Positions 36,901 through 48,332 of a DNA stretch of 64,000 nucleotides are shown here, piece after piece. The notes below the pieces were generated by a model. The model was given only the letters and a program-made list of their open reading frames with translations, ran no database searches and had not been told where the DNA came from. This stretch comes from Liquidambar formosana. Lineage: Eukaryota; Streptophyta; Magnoliopsida; Saxifragales; Altingiaceae. A program made the position numbers and the translations under genes. Numbering within the stretch: the first letter of the stretch is position 1; the number at the start of each line of letters is the position of its first letter. The stretch lies in the NCBI GenBank assembly GCA_039720395.1, contig CM077833.1, positions 18,599,133-18,663,132 on the forward strand. Direction: 5' to 3'.

Positions 36901-39023
36901 AGTGTCTATAAAAATATAAATAAATAAATATATAAATAAAAAGGTTTCATATCTTAAATGGTAATTGATTAGATTTTGCGATAACTTGATCACATTTTAT
37001 GCTAATTTGGTCGCATTGTAATAACAGGTAATTTGATCACATCTTATGGTAATTGATTACATTTATGATAATCCATTATCATAAATTATGATCAAATTAT
37101 CAGAAAATGTGGTCCATTATCATTTTATAGGATACGATATCTCAATTTTATTTAGTTATTTTTTTCATGGGTACCATTTATAGAAGCACGCCACTCCTAT
37201 AATCCATGCATTGATGCATGTACTAGAGTCAATTTTCATCCTAGCGTAAAAGTCGGTAATCTTTGTTGTATTGGCCTTTTGTATTCGTCATTTTGAGGGG
37301 AACAAATTAAAGACACTTTCTTCCTAGAGAGAGAGAGAGAGAGAGAGAGAGACGTCCCGGAGTCTCCTACTGGGCTACTGCCGTCCCTCTCTCACCAGTC
37401 ATTATCTTGGCAAGAAAACGAGGGTACTCCCTAAAAAAAAACACACCCTCAAAAGACGTGTGTGTCATCCATCTAAAAGGCAAAGAAACTTACAGTAATA
37501 ATACTATATAATCACCAAAAATGCCTTTTGACTGTTTCTTCCTCTCACTCTCTCTTTCATTTGAGTCCTACACACCCTCTGCCCGGTTTTGCTACTTGCT
37601 TCCACTTATCAAATGGAGTGTGTGGTTCACATGCCAAGTTTGAACGTGGGACGTAGTGCAGCTCATGCTCATTCTTTGTTGTTCTTTTAGCATGTGAATC
37701 GATCGATCCAATCAAAGTGGGGTATTTGATCAATGTTTTCCAGTACCTAATTCTCCTGGTTGGTGTGGTCCAGTTAGGGTCCGGATCATTCTACATAGTA
37801 GTGGATATGTGAACTCTGACCTCTACCCTTTTTTTTTGGGCTAGGAAGAGATCTACTTAAATTATTTGGTTATAAATTCAAAGTTGTGAAGTTGTGGTGG
37901 TACGTATGTAGTATAATTGATGGGTTAACCATACTAAGGCTGCGGTTTCACATTAGTGAATTAATGAGTTTTTTCTAAATTTCACAAATTAATATACAGA
38001 TTTAAGGCCTATACCATTGAATAGAGGATTTTTAAGGATCTCACATATAAATATTTATCAAAAAATGATTTACGATTTAATCACCCTAGCCAATCCATCA
38101 AAGTGGATGAAGAATTTTTATCTATCAAATTGAACATCAAACTTCTATCATATGATTAAACCACATGCTATTTTATCATTAAAAAAAAAAGTTCCTTTAA
38201 AACTTTTAAAAAAAAACATATAATATATACTAATGAATTACCATGTGTTAGGTTTTGTGTCTACTCTGATTTGCCCCCAACCCAGTTTTCCCATAACCCA
38301 ATTCGACTTTGGAGGTGCTATTATTTAAATGAAATTTTTTTATCAGCCCAAGCCTTCGCTCCATGAGCAGGTCTCTACAAGGGTTCGAGCTAGGGCATCA
38401 AGAAATTTTTTTTCACCCATATTGGATTTCTTGACCCGCTTTTGATCATGTTGTCTCTAGTTTAGGGTTTGATACTTTGATGTGTATGTGACACCCTTTT
38501 GTATTCTCTTTGTTATATAGTGAAAAGTCCGTAAACGTAGGCGAGTCTGTCAAACCACAAGTTTGTCAAATCACATATATTGTTGTTTTTGTGTTTGTTC
38601 TTTATTTTTTGTTTGCCTACTATTGCAATTGTTTGCGTAGTTGAATAGACTAAATTATTGTTTGTCTCCCAACACTGTTCTGATCATGAATTTCATTATT
38701 TATTGACTATGCAGTTTAAGAGAAAGGATCTGGAGCATTTTGCAAGGACCTCTTTTTATAAACGGGCTTCTGAGTTCTGATACTTGGGACCTCAACTGGT
38801 TGATCAAAATGTTAATATAGCAACTACTAGAAAAATTAGAGACCCAGATTTTATTTTAATATATCAAGGACATCTTTTGCACCCACTTAAATATGAATAA
38901 ACTAATCCCAGATTTTTGAAAGCTAGGGATTAAAGTGGCTAGTTGGTTGAAATAATTACATCAAATTGACTTTTGAGTTAAGAAGCTGTTTGAGCAGAAC
39001 AATGCAAGGTGGGTCTCCCATAA
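36901..39023. other. Intergenic DNA, no gene seen
   Basis: Contains a GA tract at about 37327-37352 and otherwise unremarkable sequence. At about 36955-37135 the motif AATTTGATCACATT or AATTGATTACATT recurs with the inverse ATGATCAAATTATC, giving a degenerate repeat cluster. Confidence 0.45.
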
Positions 39024-39175
39024 GTTGGTGCGTTTGGATGAAGGATTTGCAAAAGAGATTTGGGCTGAGATGAGATCTCAATGCCAAATTATGGTAATAG
39101 CAGTAGTAGGCAAGGAGGTTGAGATCACATCTTAGCCTAAATCTTTCTTGCAAATCCCTCATCCAAATGCACCAC
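39024..39175. mobile_element. Fold-back MITE, TAA target
   Basis: About 152 bp from GTTGGTGCGTTTGGATGAAG to CATCCAAATGCACCAC, flanked by TAA on both sides (39021-39023 and 39176-39178). The arms continue with GATTTGCAAAAGAGATTTGG against its inverse, and GATGAGATCTCAA against TTGAGATCACATC. Confidence 0.65.
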
Positions 39176-39371
39176 TAACTTCTTAATCGACAAAGCTTTG
39201 TGATTTTCCATGCCAAAACATGCAAAAGAGGTACGGTTATGTTTTGAAAGTCTGCATTGGTCCTTGAACTTCTTTAATAGAATTTTAATTATGAAGCTAT
39301 GATTCTCAAAGAGAGCGGTCATGGTTTAAATTCCTCAAAGATCAGGAAATACAGCTAAATGAACATCTATA

Positions 39372-39402
<31 letters not shown>

Positions 39403-39609
39403 TTTTAAATAAATAAACTACTTGCACTACCAATTAGCTTGTATATTGAAGTTCTGTGATAGATTAAAGAGCTTGCTCCAGAACTGGTTTCTTTGGCTCC
39501 ATTAATAGGAATTACAGTAGGTTGTTACAAGTTTGAAAAGCTAGCGTTTGGACCCCAATGTGATTTTAAAACAAATAAATGATAAAAAAATAAATTTGTT
39601 TTATTCTTA

Positions 39610-39844
39610 GGCCATGTTTGTTTGGTTGGAATGGAATGGGTGGGAATGGAATCTGATTCCATGCTCAAAATAGTCTGGAATGAAAATGAGATAGAAATAA
39701 ACATTGCGGAATGAATATCATTATAATTCACTACTATTGTTTAATTCCATTCCCATTTAATTACCGCAACCAAACATGTTGTTTGGAATGAATTGGAATG
39801 AGATTCCATTCCATCCATTCCATTCCAATCAAACAAACATGGCA
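39610..39844. mobile_element. TTA-flanked MITE with TGGAATGGAATGG arms, copy 2
   Basis: 235 bp from GGCCATGTTTGTTTGGTTGG to CCAATCAAACAAACATGGCA, flanked by TTA on both sides. Relative to 34965-35198 the inner sequence is in the opposite orientation (GGAATCTGATTCCATGC appears at the left here and on the right there). Confidence 0.75.
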
Positions 39845-40718
39845 TTAGTTCTTACAATGAAGACATCATTAATTAATCAATGGTAATGCACTGATTTCTT
39901 GTCAAATTAGGGTGGGGACCTTTGCAATTTTAATTCTTGTGGGGAGTGGGGATCTTTTCAATATTAAAAAATAGTAACCGGAAAATCAATCTAGATTATG
40001 GGTTGATTAAGGACCCAAATTTATGCTAGCTAGGTCAATCACCGAAATCTGATATCTGTAGTACGTCCCACCTGTTCGTTCCATAGACTAAACTTCTGGA
40101 CAAACATATTTCGTAGTCCCACTTGTTCGTTCCATAGACTAAACTCGTGGAGAAAAAAGCTGCTACGTACGTGTGTTTATGTGATGACAAGTTTGATCAT
40201 GGTGTGCTAAAGTTTTGTTGCCGGATTCTTTTGTTTGTTTTCAAGATATGCTGGTTAGCTATCTGAAGTACTTAATTAATAAGCAGATGTCGACGTTACC
40301 CTATTTTTTGGGAGTATTAATTTAATTACACTAGACAATGGTTTTTTTACTGGAGGCTGTAGTTTAGTACTGCAGGGGCATCAAACATAATGCAAATCTT
40401 GGGCTAGAAGTGATTTTGAACAATATTTTATCATTCCGGGTGCAAACAGCTGGAATATCAAATCCATGGTGGAAGCTTCTCCTTCTTCTTCCATTTTTTT
40501 TTTTTTTTTGGGTGGTTTGAAACTCTTTACATTGGGATTTTAATTTTATGAAAAGTGATGGGCATTTGAAATGGTGGTGAGTCCTAAGAGCATGCAAAGT
40601 CAACAACCGAGCACTAATTTTTTCGTTGCTATTTGTTATATATATTAATTAACTAAGTACATAAACCACTGATCACCACCTTCATTTATAGGGAACTTAG
40701 AGACATATTACTTAATGT

Positions 40719-40720
<2 letters not shown>

Positions 40721-40771
<51 letters not shown>
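40721..40771. repeat. (TC)n microsatellite
   Basis: About 25 uninterrupted TC units. Open frames rich in Arg-Glu over this region are artefacts of the repeat. Confidence 0.98.
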
Positions 40772-40773
<2 letters not shown>

Positions 40774-41897
40774 GGCCTCCAAAAGATTTTTGATTCACAT
40801 TGAAGTTTGAAAAAACATAGAAAGAAATGCATAAATGCATGTGCCTCCAGCAACAGCTGAATTGACAATTAATTGACACATACATGAACCCACTTAAAAT
40901 TTGCTTCTTTCTCATCAATTTCTTCCTTCTTCACGTGGTGGAATTGATATGATATTTATGCCTGTTATTTTCGTGTTTCCTCGGTTCATCCATCGGCTAA
41001 TCCACGGCTACTTTCCTTTTTGACCTTTATTTAAGCTGCTCTATCATTTTATGATTTAACAGAAAACGACACTTAGCCGGCCACTTGCACTTTTATGATA
41101 TCTAGCTACTTGCTGCTAACTGCCAACTGTTAAAGATTATGATCTTCTGTCGTTCTGTGTGATCAGCCATATATCAAGACAGACACCAAACAGTAAAGAC
41201 CCTTTTTTTTTTCTTTTTTTTTCGGCCAAGACAAAGAGTATAAATTTAAGGCGGTGCTTCGCTACTTTACCCTTGTTGGAATTATTATTATTATTATTAT
41301 TATTATTTTTTGGGGTGTGGGGGATCGATAAGACACCCAAGTTGGATTTTGCCATCCTTGCGCGTGCTTTAGGGCTCTTTGGCCTTCACAGATTCATTTA
41401 CAAGATGCAAAGTACATCCTCCTGATTCTAATTTTGAGCACAAGTGCCATCCAATGAAATATTTAATAGTAACATGTGTAGATATATATAATGGGGGTTG
41501 TTTTGGTTGGTTAATGACATTCGGTTGTTGATTTTTGGTGAATCTCTAGTAATTGGTTTGGAGTTGTTGATTTTTTATTTATTATTATTATTATTTTTTG
41601 GGTGGTCAAGTATTTCTCATGAAATGTTTGAGTTTGGGTTGAGCAGAATAGAGTATTGAAATAATTGTTTTTGGTAATTAGTGCTTTGGCTTGAAAATGC
41701 AATTTGGCAATATATTGGGTTGAGTAATTGGTTCAGAGTAAAATTTGGCGTCAATCCATATTAGGTGAATGAGTTCTTGCCAATGTTTCATCGATTTGTT
41801 TTGGTAATTTGTGGAGTAGGCTGATCGTAGGAGTTAGTGGGTTGCAGTGGCTTTGGTTTGGTTTGTTTTAATGTTGATGGTTCGTTGTCGAGTTTTG

Positions 41898-42225
41898 ATA
41901 AGCTTTCAACTTACAAGTCTAACCTTATAAGTAAAGGATCCAAATAAGTATATAAAGTTATGTCAAACCCAATATTTAGGTGATATGGGATGTGGTATAT
42001 TTCCAACACTCCCCCTCACGTACAGGCTTAATATACGCCTGTCATGTGAGTAACAAATACAGGTTTAATAGGCCCAAAAACAACATACTTTGATACCATG
42101 ATAAGTTTCCAACATGATAAGTTTCCAACTTACAAGCCTAAACTTATAAATGAATGACCCAAACAGGTATATGAAGCTATATCAAACCCAATATTTAGGC
42201 AATGTAGGATGTAGTATATTTCCAA
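41898..42225. repeat. Direct repeat, LTR-remnant-like
   Basis: Two related copies, about 41898-41995 and 42110-42225. Each contains TTTCAACTTACAAG or TTTCCAACTTACAAGCCTAA, CAAACCCAATATTTAGG and GATGT(G/A)GTATATTTCCAACA. The spacer carries CACTCCCCCTCACGTACAGG. A similar AATGTTTAGGTGATGTGGGA stretch is at about 29690. It looks like a dispersed repeat, possibly retroelement-derived; no termini were fixed. Confidence 0.4.
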
Positions 42226-43408
42226 CAAGTTTGTAATCAGGAGTGGTTTCGAGCTGCATTGGAGTTTACTAGCCCAAGATATCATCGCCAAGTTTGTCTT
42301 GTTTGTTTAAATTTTCTAGATTGGCTTTCAGTTGATTCTAGTGGTGGCATATTTTTGGAGCCTCTTTTGCTTTTTGTTTCGTTGGGATTGTGGTGTATCA
42401 GATGAGAGACGTATCGTTTATGTTTGACCAAGTTTTTTGAGTTGTTTGGATTGAGATGACTTTCTATTAGGCGGTTTTTGGATTTTGTAAGTTGTAGTAT
42501 ATTCTCAACTCCTTGCTGAGAATTGTCTAGCTGGGTGATTGATCATTTGGGATGGTTGGTGTTTTCCGATTTGGGTGGATTGTATTTGCTTCATGTATTT
42601 CATTTTCTCTAATTAAAAAATTTTTTTTATGGTAATAAAAATAAAATAAAATAAAGAAAAGAGAGAAGCAAACAATACATTGCTTTGAGTAATTGCGAGG
42701 CAAGGAAAAATATTTAAAGGTTCATTTATGGTTGAAAACCTAAGAGAATTTGTCCATTTCTTACTTCCCTTGCCGACACGAAGACAGGCATCAACCTGGC
42801 ATTTGCAAAAGGGAAGGGGTTAGAGTCGTGACCCGCCAAGCCATCTTGTAGTCTTTTTAATTTTTAGCCCAACTAATCCCTTGAAATTTGTACCGGTAAA
42901 TAAAGACACCATCCACTCTATATTAATTAATGTTTAAAATAAACTTGATAGAAGTTCATTTTTTCTTCTATTATTATTATTATTATTATTTTTTGTCAAT
43001 ATGGCTACTTAAACTTTTATCCCAACTTATCTCTTAAAAACAAATAAAGCCACCATTCACTCTGCGTCTATTTCAACTTAAATGGTGGTTAGCTCCAAGT
43101 ACAAAGAAATCATATCCGAGACCTCCTGCTTCTTTAAGCGTAAGTTCTTGGAACAATTGATTAATTTACTTCTTAAAATTGAATGACTGATGGTTGGTCC
43201 CAAGATTGACCCACTCAGCCTATTCTATGATAACCTTCTAAGTTATCAGTAAACCCAGGCAATCGCGATTACGAAGTATACACTCCAAGTCTCCAACTCA
43301 TAAGATTGTAGAGACAAAGCCAATGGGTGTCAAAAGCAGACAAGCATATGGTCTCCAAAATGGCCATAAAATCTGGATTGATGTACCCAATTGAATTGTT
43401 AATTTTAA

Positions 43409-43806
43409 GGGGGCCTCTATTGGCATTCGAAGACTTGTTTTTTTATCCCCCCACTTAATTTACACTTCAAGTTTTTATAAAAAAATATAAAAGATTTTTA
43501 TAAAAACCGGACACACTATTCATTAAAAAACATCGTTTTGAACAGCTTTGTAAAATAAATATTTTCCAAAATCTTTAATTTAAGTAGAATTTTTTGTCAT
43601 TTACAGTTTTTGTTTCATAAATGACTAAAAAATCCATTTAAACGATAGATTTTTGAAAAACTTTCTTCAACAAAATTGTTCAAAATGATGTTTTCTAGTA
43701 GATTACGTGATCATTTTTTATGAAAACCTTTTATATTTTTCATAAAATTTAAAAATATAAAGAAATAGGATGAAAAGCAAGTCTTGGGATGCCAATAGAG
43801 GCCTCC
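43409..43806. mobile_element. Palindromic Mutator-type MITE, family B copy 1
   Basis: 398 bp from GGGGGCCTCTATTGGCATTC to GATGCCAATAGAGGCCTCC, flanked by the perfect 9-bp duplication TAATTTTAA (43400-43408 and 43807-43815). The core (AACATCGTTTTGAACAGC, CCATTTAAACGATAGATTTT, TTGTTCAAAATGATGTTTTC) is the same as in family A, but the ends are different. Confidence 0.85.
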
Positions 43807-43866
43807 TAATTTTAAATAGGATAATTATGGCTTTTCCACACGTGCTCAATACACAATAACACAACT

Positions 43867-44265
43867 GGGAACGGCTATTGCAACCCCCCATTCCTATAAG
43901 CCCACCCCCCATCCTTTAGGTTTTTAAGGTTTTATGCAAAATATAAAAAGTTTTTATGAAAATCGGCCGCGATGTTCACTAGAAAACATCATTTTGAACA
44001 ACTTTGCAGAAGAAAGTTTTTCCAAAATCTATCGTTTAAATATACTTTTTAACCATTTTTAGCCTTTATTTCATTTTTTGCCAAAAAGTCTACCTAAACG
44101 ATAAATTTTGGAAAAACTTTCTTCTACAAAGTTGTTCAAAATGATGTTTTCTAGAGGACAACACGGCCGGTTTTCATAAAAACATTTTATATTTTGCATA
44201 AAACCTTAAAAACCTAAAGGATGGGGGTGGACTTATAGGAATGGGGGGTTGCAATAGCCGCTCCC
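43867..44265. mobile_element. Palindromic Mutator-type MITE, family A copy 3
   Basis: 399 bp from GGGAACGGCTATTGCAACCC to GGTTGCAATAGCCGCTCCC, flanked by the perfect 9-bp duplication AACACAACT (43858-43866 and 44266-44274). It lies between family B copies 1 and 2. Confidence 0.9.
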
Positions 44266-44365
44266 AACACAACTAGAAATTCTGTGGGCCGGATGGCCCG
44301 GCCATTAGGCAAACTTTCACGTCCAGTAGGCCTACCTGATTGGAATGTTTATGTGGGTCGAATAG

Positions 44366-44745
44366 GAGGCTTCTATTGGTATCCCAATACTTGTTTTTCA
44401 TCTCTCACTTATTTTATATTTCAAGATTTTATAAAAAATATACAAAGTTTTTATAAAAACTGGTCACGCTATCTACTAGTAAACATTATTTTAAACAATT
44501 TTATAAAATAAAGTTTTTCCAAAATTTATCGTTTAAGTAGATTTTTGTCACTTACCGTTTCTGCTTCATAAATGGCAAAAAAATTCACTCAAAAGATAGA
44601 TTTTAGAAAAAAATTTCTTTTACAAAGTTGTTAAAATGATGTTTTCTAGTAGAATATATTGTCAGTTTTTGTGAAAATCTGTCATATTTTTTTATAAAAT
44701 AAGTGAAGAATAAAAAGCAAATTTAGGGGTGCCAAAAGAGGCCTC
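44366..44745. mobile_element. Palindromic Mutator-type MITE, family B copy 2
   Basis: 380 bp from GAGGCTTCTATTGGTATCCC to GGTGCCAAAAGAGGCCTC. The flanks are GTCGAATAG and ATCAAATAA: six of nine match and every mismatch is G against A. The palindromic core is shared with the neighbouring copies but more diverged, so this is probably the oldest of the four. Confidence 0.75.
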
Positions 44746-44825
44746 ATCAAATAATTAAGCCTGTCTGGGGCCTCAAGTATTCAAGATAAGCCCAGACCAA
44801 TGATGTTTGATTAGAATTAAATATT

Positions 44826-45222
44826 GAAGGCCTCTATTGGCACCCAAAGGCTTGCTTTTCATCCCTACTTATTTTACATTTTAAGATTTTATAAAAAATA
44901 CGTAAGGTTTTCAGAAAAACTGACCCCGATGTCTATTAGAAAACATCATTTTGAATAACTTTTTGGAAGAAAGTTTTTCAAAAATCTATTGTTTAAGTGG
45001 ACTTTTTACTCATTTATGATGCAAATACTGTAAATGACAAAAAAGCCTACTTAAACGATAGATTTTAGAAAAAATTTCTTCTAAAAAGTTGTTCAAAATA
45101 ATGTTTTCTAATAGAATATGCTATTAGTTTTTATGAAAACCTTTTATATTTTTCATAAAACCTTAAAATGTAAAATAAATAGGGGATAAAAAGAAAGTCT
45201 TGGGGTGCCAATAGAGGCCCTC
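44826..45222. mobile_element. Palindromic Mutator-type MITE, family B copy 3
   Basis: 397 bp from GAAGGCCTCTATTGGCACCC to GGGTGCCAATAGAGGCCCTC, flanked by the perfect 9-bp duplication TTAAATATT (44817-44825 and 45223-45231). Same palindromic core as families A and B. Confidence 0.85.
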
Positions 45223-45231
45223 TTAAATATT

Positions 45232-46623
45232 ATGATTATTTTATTTAAATAACATTTGTTTCGACTCATTTACTTAGAACTTATGCTCAATTTATGACGA
45301 CATGAAATATATTTCTATTGTATTGATTCGATTGTAATTGGAATGGGCTTGCTTTGAAAACAGAGCCCAACTTTAACATGTTGGGCTTGGGTCAGGATAG
45401 TGAAAGTGTGAAACCACAATCCCGATTGTGTGGACATGGGCGTTCTCATTCTTCTGCACTTTCTTTCTCAAGAAAACTTGTGACCACAATTCCGTGGACA
45501 ACAACCTAACTTCAATTTTTTTGGTGTTTTTTTGGTGCAATGGGAGGGGTTTCGAATCTTAATCTATCATACTCTTACTATTTACTCTATTCACCCTCAC
45601 CACTAGATTAGCCCTTGTGGTTTTTTTTTTTGGTTTGACGGTCAAGTGTTCGGGTCAACTTACGCGCACCTTGACTAAATCCCTCTTAAGACGATTTTAA
45701 GGACGCACTCCCCTACATCGGTCTGATGCATTCACGAAGTAATTCTTAAAGTGCTATCCAAAGAATCAAATCCAAGTTGATAGAATAGAGAAGTTCTTCT
45801 TCTACCAATTGGACTAACTCTCTTGACTACGAAACGTAGCTTCATTTCTATTTCGTAAGAAAAGAAGCAAAAATAAGAGGAGAAACAATGATGTGATGAA
45901 ATTTGCTAGTTGCACTAATCGAGCTGTTTGGAAAGGATATACTGATTCAATGGTTGCGATCATCCCGCGGAAAGTTGTTTCCCGTGATGCAATATATAGC
46001 CCTTTCCAAGAATTGCTGCACTAATCTATTTCTATATTAATATAATAATTAAGCAGTTTGGACATTATTACATCATAACACCTAATCCTCTTGACTTTCT
46101 CTCATATCCTTTTTGGTTTCTCTCTCTTCAAAAATTGTGGCCCACCCACACTCTACTTCCACAAGGGCCTACCACTAAGAGGAGATGTAGAGACTTATAC
46201 ACTCTCGATTGTGTTCGTGTTCTGTGAACCTTCTTATCATTGTGTGGCTGTTTGTGTTTCTTTATGTGTTAACGGAAAAAAAAAAGGAAAAAAAAAAGAA
46301 AATTTGTGGAGTCCACATCCTTTTAATAGGAATATGCTAAAAGCCACCCAATCCGTCAAACCAAACTAATCTGCTCAATTCCGTACCAACTCAAGCGGTT
46401 TGAGAGAGTAGGCAAATTAGTTTGGGTGGGTTGAATAATAAATTTGGCAATTCGGTTTGGTTGGTGGATTAAACTTTGTCAAACCGCCAATAAACCAACC
46501 CAACTCGCTTTCAATTATATATATATATATATATATACACACTACTTCATCAAAAATATATATATAAATATATAATATATACACTTTTTACAAGAACATG
46601 TTAAGTCATTATAGTTTTTTTTA
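45232..46623. other. Intergenic DNA with dispersed repeats
   Basis: The stretch 46210-46320 (GTGTTTCTTTATGTGTTAAC, TTTGTGGAGTCCACATCC) recurs at about 48415-48525 on the other side of the Pack-MULE-like element. An (AT)n tract is at about 46517-46540. No gene seen. Confidence 0.45.
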
Positions 46624-46770
46624 GGGTAAAAGGCAAAAAACCCCCCTCTATTGTTATCCATTTTGAAGGATACCCCCCTCTAATAAAAAACCATCAAGAA
46701 ACCCCCCATACTATTTAGGGTTGACAAATACCCTCCTCTGTCCGTGTGCCGTTAGGCAATTTAACAGAAT

Positions 46771-46797
46771 AACATCACGTGCGGCGCACGTGATGTT
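46771..46797. promoter_or_regulatory. Perfect palindrome with two CACGTG boxes
   Basis: A 12-bp arm AACATCACGTGC, a 3-bp loop and the exact inverse. Each arm carries a G-box core (CACGTG). It lies in the left subterminal region of Pack-MULE-like element 1. Element 2 has an equivalent at 54745-54767. Confidence 0.6.
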
Positions 46798-47461
46798 ATT
46801 TATTAATTTTTGAGACAAAAATGCCCTTCTCCATGAACACAGTAGGCAGCCATGGCAGTCATGGTTCGTCGTCTGCACTCGTCTGAGTTGGTTCACCACG
46901 ACCGTGTGCACTCCTCGTCTGAGTTGGCTACCCCCCCTTTTTTTTTTCTCTCACTCTTTAAACTCAAGAACCAGATTTGGGATTTTATCAAAAAAACAAA
47001 AAACAGAGAAGAAGGAGACCATGGATGCTGGTATCCATGGCTCCCCCCTCGCCCCCTTTTTTGTTTTTTTCTTTATTTCTTTTCCTTTCTCTCCCCCTCT
47101 CTCTCTCTCTTTAAGCTCAAGAACCCCAAACCTCCATTTTTTCCATTGGTGGTGGTGGTGGTGGTGCTTCATCTTCTTCTCTCTTCTGTGTTTTTTTTTT
47201 TCTTCCCTTCCTCCTGATGCTTCTTCTTCTTCTCGTCTTCTGTCTTTTTTTTTTTTAGATCTGCCATGCCATCGCTGCCGGAGCACCCCATAATCACTGC
47301 CATGGTCGGAGATCTCAGATCTGCCATTTTTTTTTTCCTTTTATTTCATACCCAAAAACAAAAGCTGTTAACCAAATTGATGAATCCCAACTCACTACTC
47401 AGCGTCGGCGTTGGAGGCGAAGCCAGGGGTGGATTGTCGCGAAAATGGGTATGGGTGAAGA

Positions 47462-47680
47462 GTACGTCTTCTATTCGATGCCAGTGACAACAACGACGAC
47501 CTATCCTATCGCTGCCTCGCCTTCTCTGATTTATACCTCGCCTGCGGCTTCTCTAATGGCACCCTCCGCCTCTTTAAACTCCTTACCCACCTCCACACCT
47601 CCACTTTCCACCCTGTCCCTCGCGACGACCGAGGTCGGTTCTCTGCTGCCGTTTCCAGTATCATCACGAACATGGGGTGG
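47462..47680 (+). pseudogene. Captured fragment of a WD-repeat gene, STERILE APETALA-like
   Basis: 73 codons open in one frame. They contain RCLAFSDLYLACGFSNGTLR, then LFKLLTHLHTSTFHP and RGRFSAAVSSII. The pattern of a small-residue turn, SNGTLRLF, then a Leu-His-rich strand and GRFS-AVS, recalls the WD-repeat region of plant STERILE APETALA-type F-box proteins. An in-frame stop lies shortly before 47462 and frames are broken after 47680, so this is a fragment without an ORF of its own. It sits inside the inverted repeats of a Mutator-type element, as in Pack-MULEs. The family assignment is from memory of the motif and is tentative; another WD-repeat protein is possible. Confidence 0.45.
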
Positions 47681-48332
47681 GGAGGGGACATTGCTTTTAC
47701 TTAACAGTCAAGGGTAAAAGGGTAATTTCATAAATAGTTTTTAAAAACCATTTAAAAATATCAAAGACTAATATTTTAATATTTTTCCTGTACATGGGTA
47801 TAATGGTCATTGAACATCGCCACTAACGGCATATCCCCCTAGCACAATATAGTGGATTTTTGTTGGGTTTTTTTTTTTTAGAGGAGGGTATCTTGCAAAA
47901 TGAGTAATAATAGAGGGGGTTTTTTGCATTTTACCCTTTTAAAAAAACTTCTTGTTGCTCGATCTATAATTATTTTGTGGAATTTGATATTATAGAATGT
48001 TAAATGATTTGTCTCTTTTTACCCCAAAAAAAAAAAAAAATGATTTGTCTCTAAACATTTCTGCTAAGAAATCAATACCATCCTCATAAAGATTATAAAA
48101 GTACACTTTTTGGCCATTTGACAATTCTCATAAAATTTATGAAAGGGAATGATACAACCCGCCCAATCTACCCAAACCATTGGTTTAAAGCCGCTAAAAG
48201 AAATCAACTAATCTACCGGTTTTTAGAATCAACGGTTTGGCGATGGGTTGAGAATTTTGCAAACTGCCCTTGATGGGTTGGTTGGTGATTCTCTCCTAAC
48301 TGCTCCGAAACTGATCCGTGCACACCTCTATC

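Larger units (their letters stand above)
39848..43408. other. Intergenic DNA with local repeats, no gene seen
   Basis: Holds a 50-bp direct repeat at about 40062-40150 (TGTTCGTTCCATAGACTAAAC twice), a long (TC)n tract at 40721-40771, ATT trinucleotide runs near 41282-41307 and 42969-42990, and a direct repeat at 41898-42225. No coding gene is recognised. Confidence 0.5.
46624..47936. mobile_element. Pack-MULE-like element 1 with captured gene sequence
   Basis: 1313 bp from GGGTAAAAGGCAAAAAACCC to the near inverse GGTTTTTTGCATTTTACCC. The inverted ends extend about 60 bp (CTATTGTTATCCATTTTG on the left, inverse of AAAATGAGTAATAATAG on the right). The interior is much more GC-rich than its surroundings and holds a fragment of a protein-coding gene (47462-47680). 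A matching element with a clear 9-bp duplication is at 54595-55786. The flanks here (TTTTTTTTA and TTTTAAAAA) are too simple to prove a duplication. No transposase is encoded. Confidence 0.75.

Noticed and set aside
40686..40918. Open frames rich in Arg-Glu
   Set aside because: Pure product of the (TC)n microsatellite.
46904..47293. Overlapping open frames of 110-130 codons on both strands
   Set aside because: They are driven by poly-T, CT and GGT repeats within transposon cargo, give Phe/Ser/Trp or Lys/Arg/Glu runs, and match no family.
46615..47945. A 9-bp duplication around Pack-MULE-like element 1
   Set aside because: The flanks TTTTTTTTA and TTTTAAAAA are low in complexity and do not match well enough to call.
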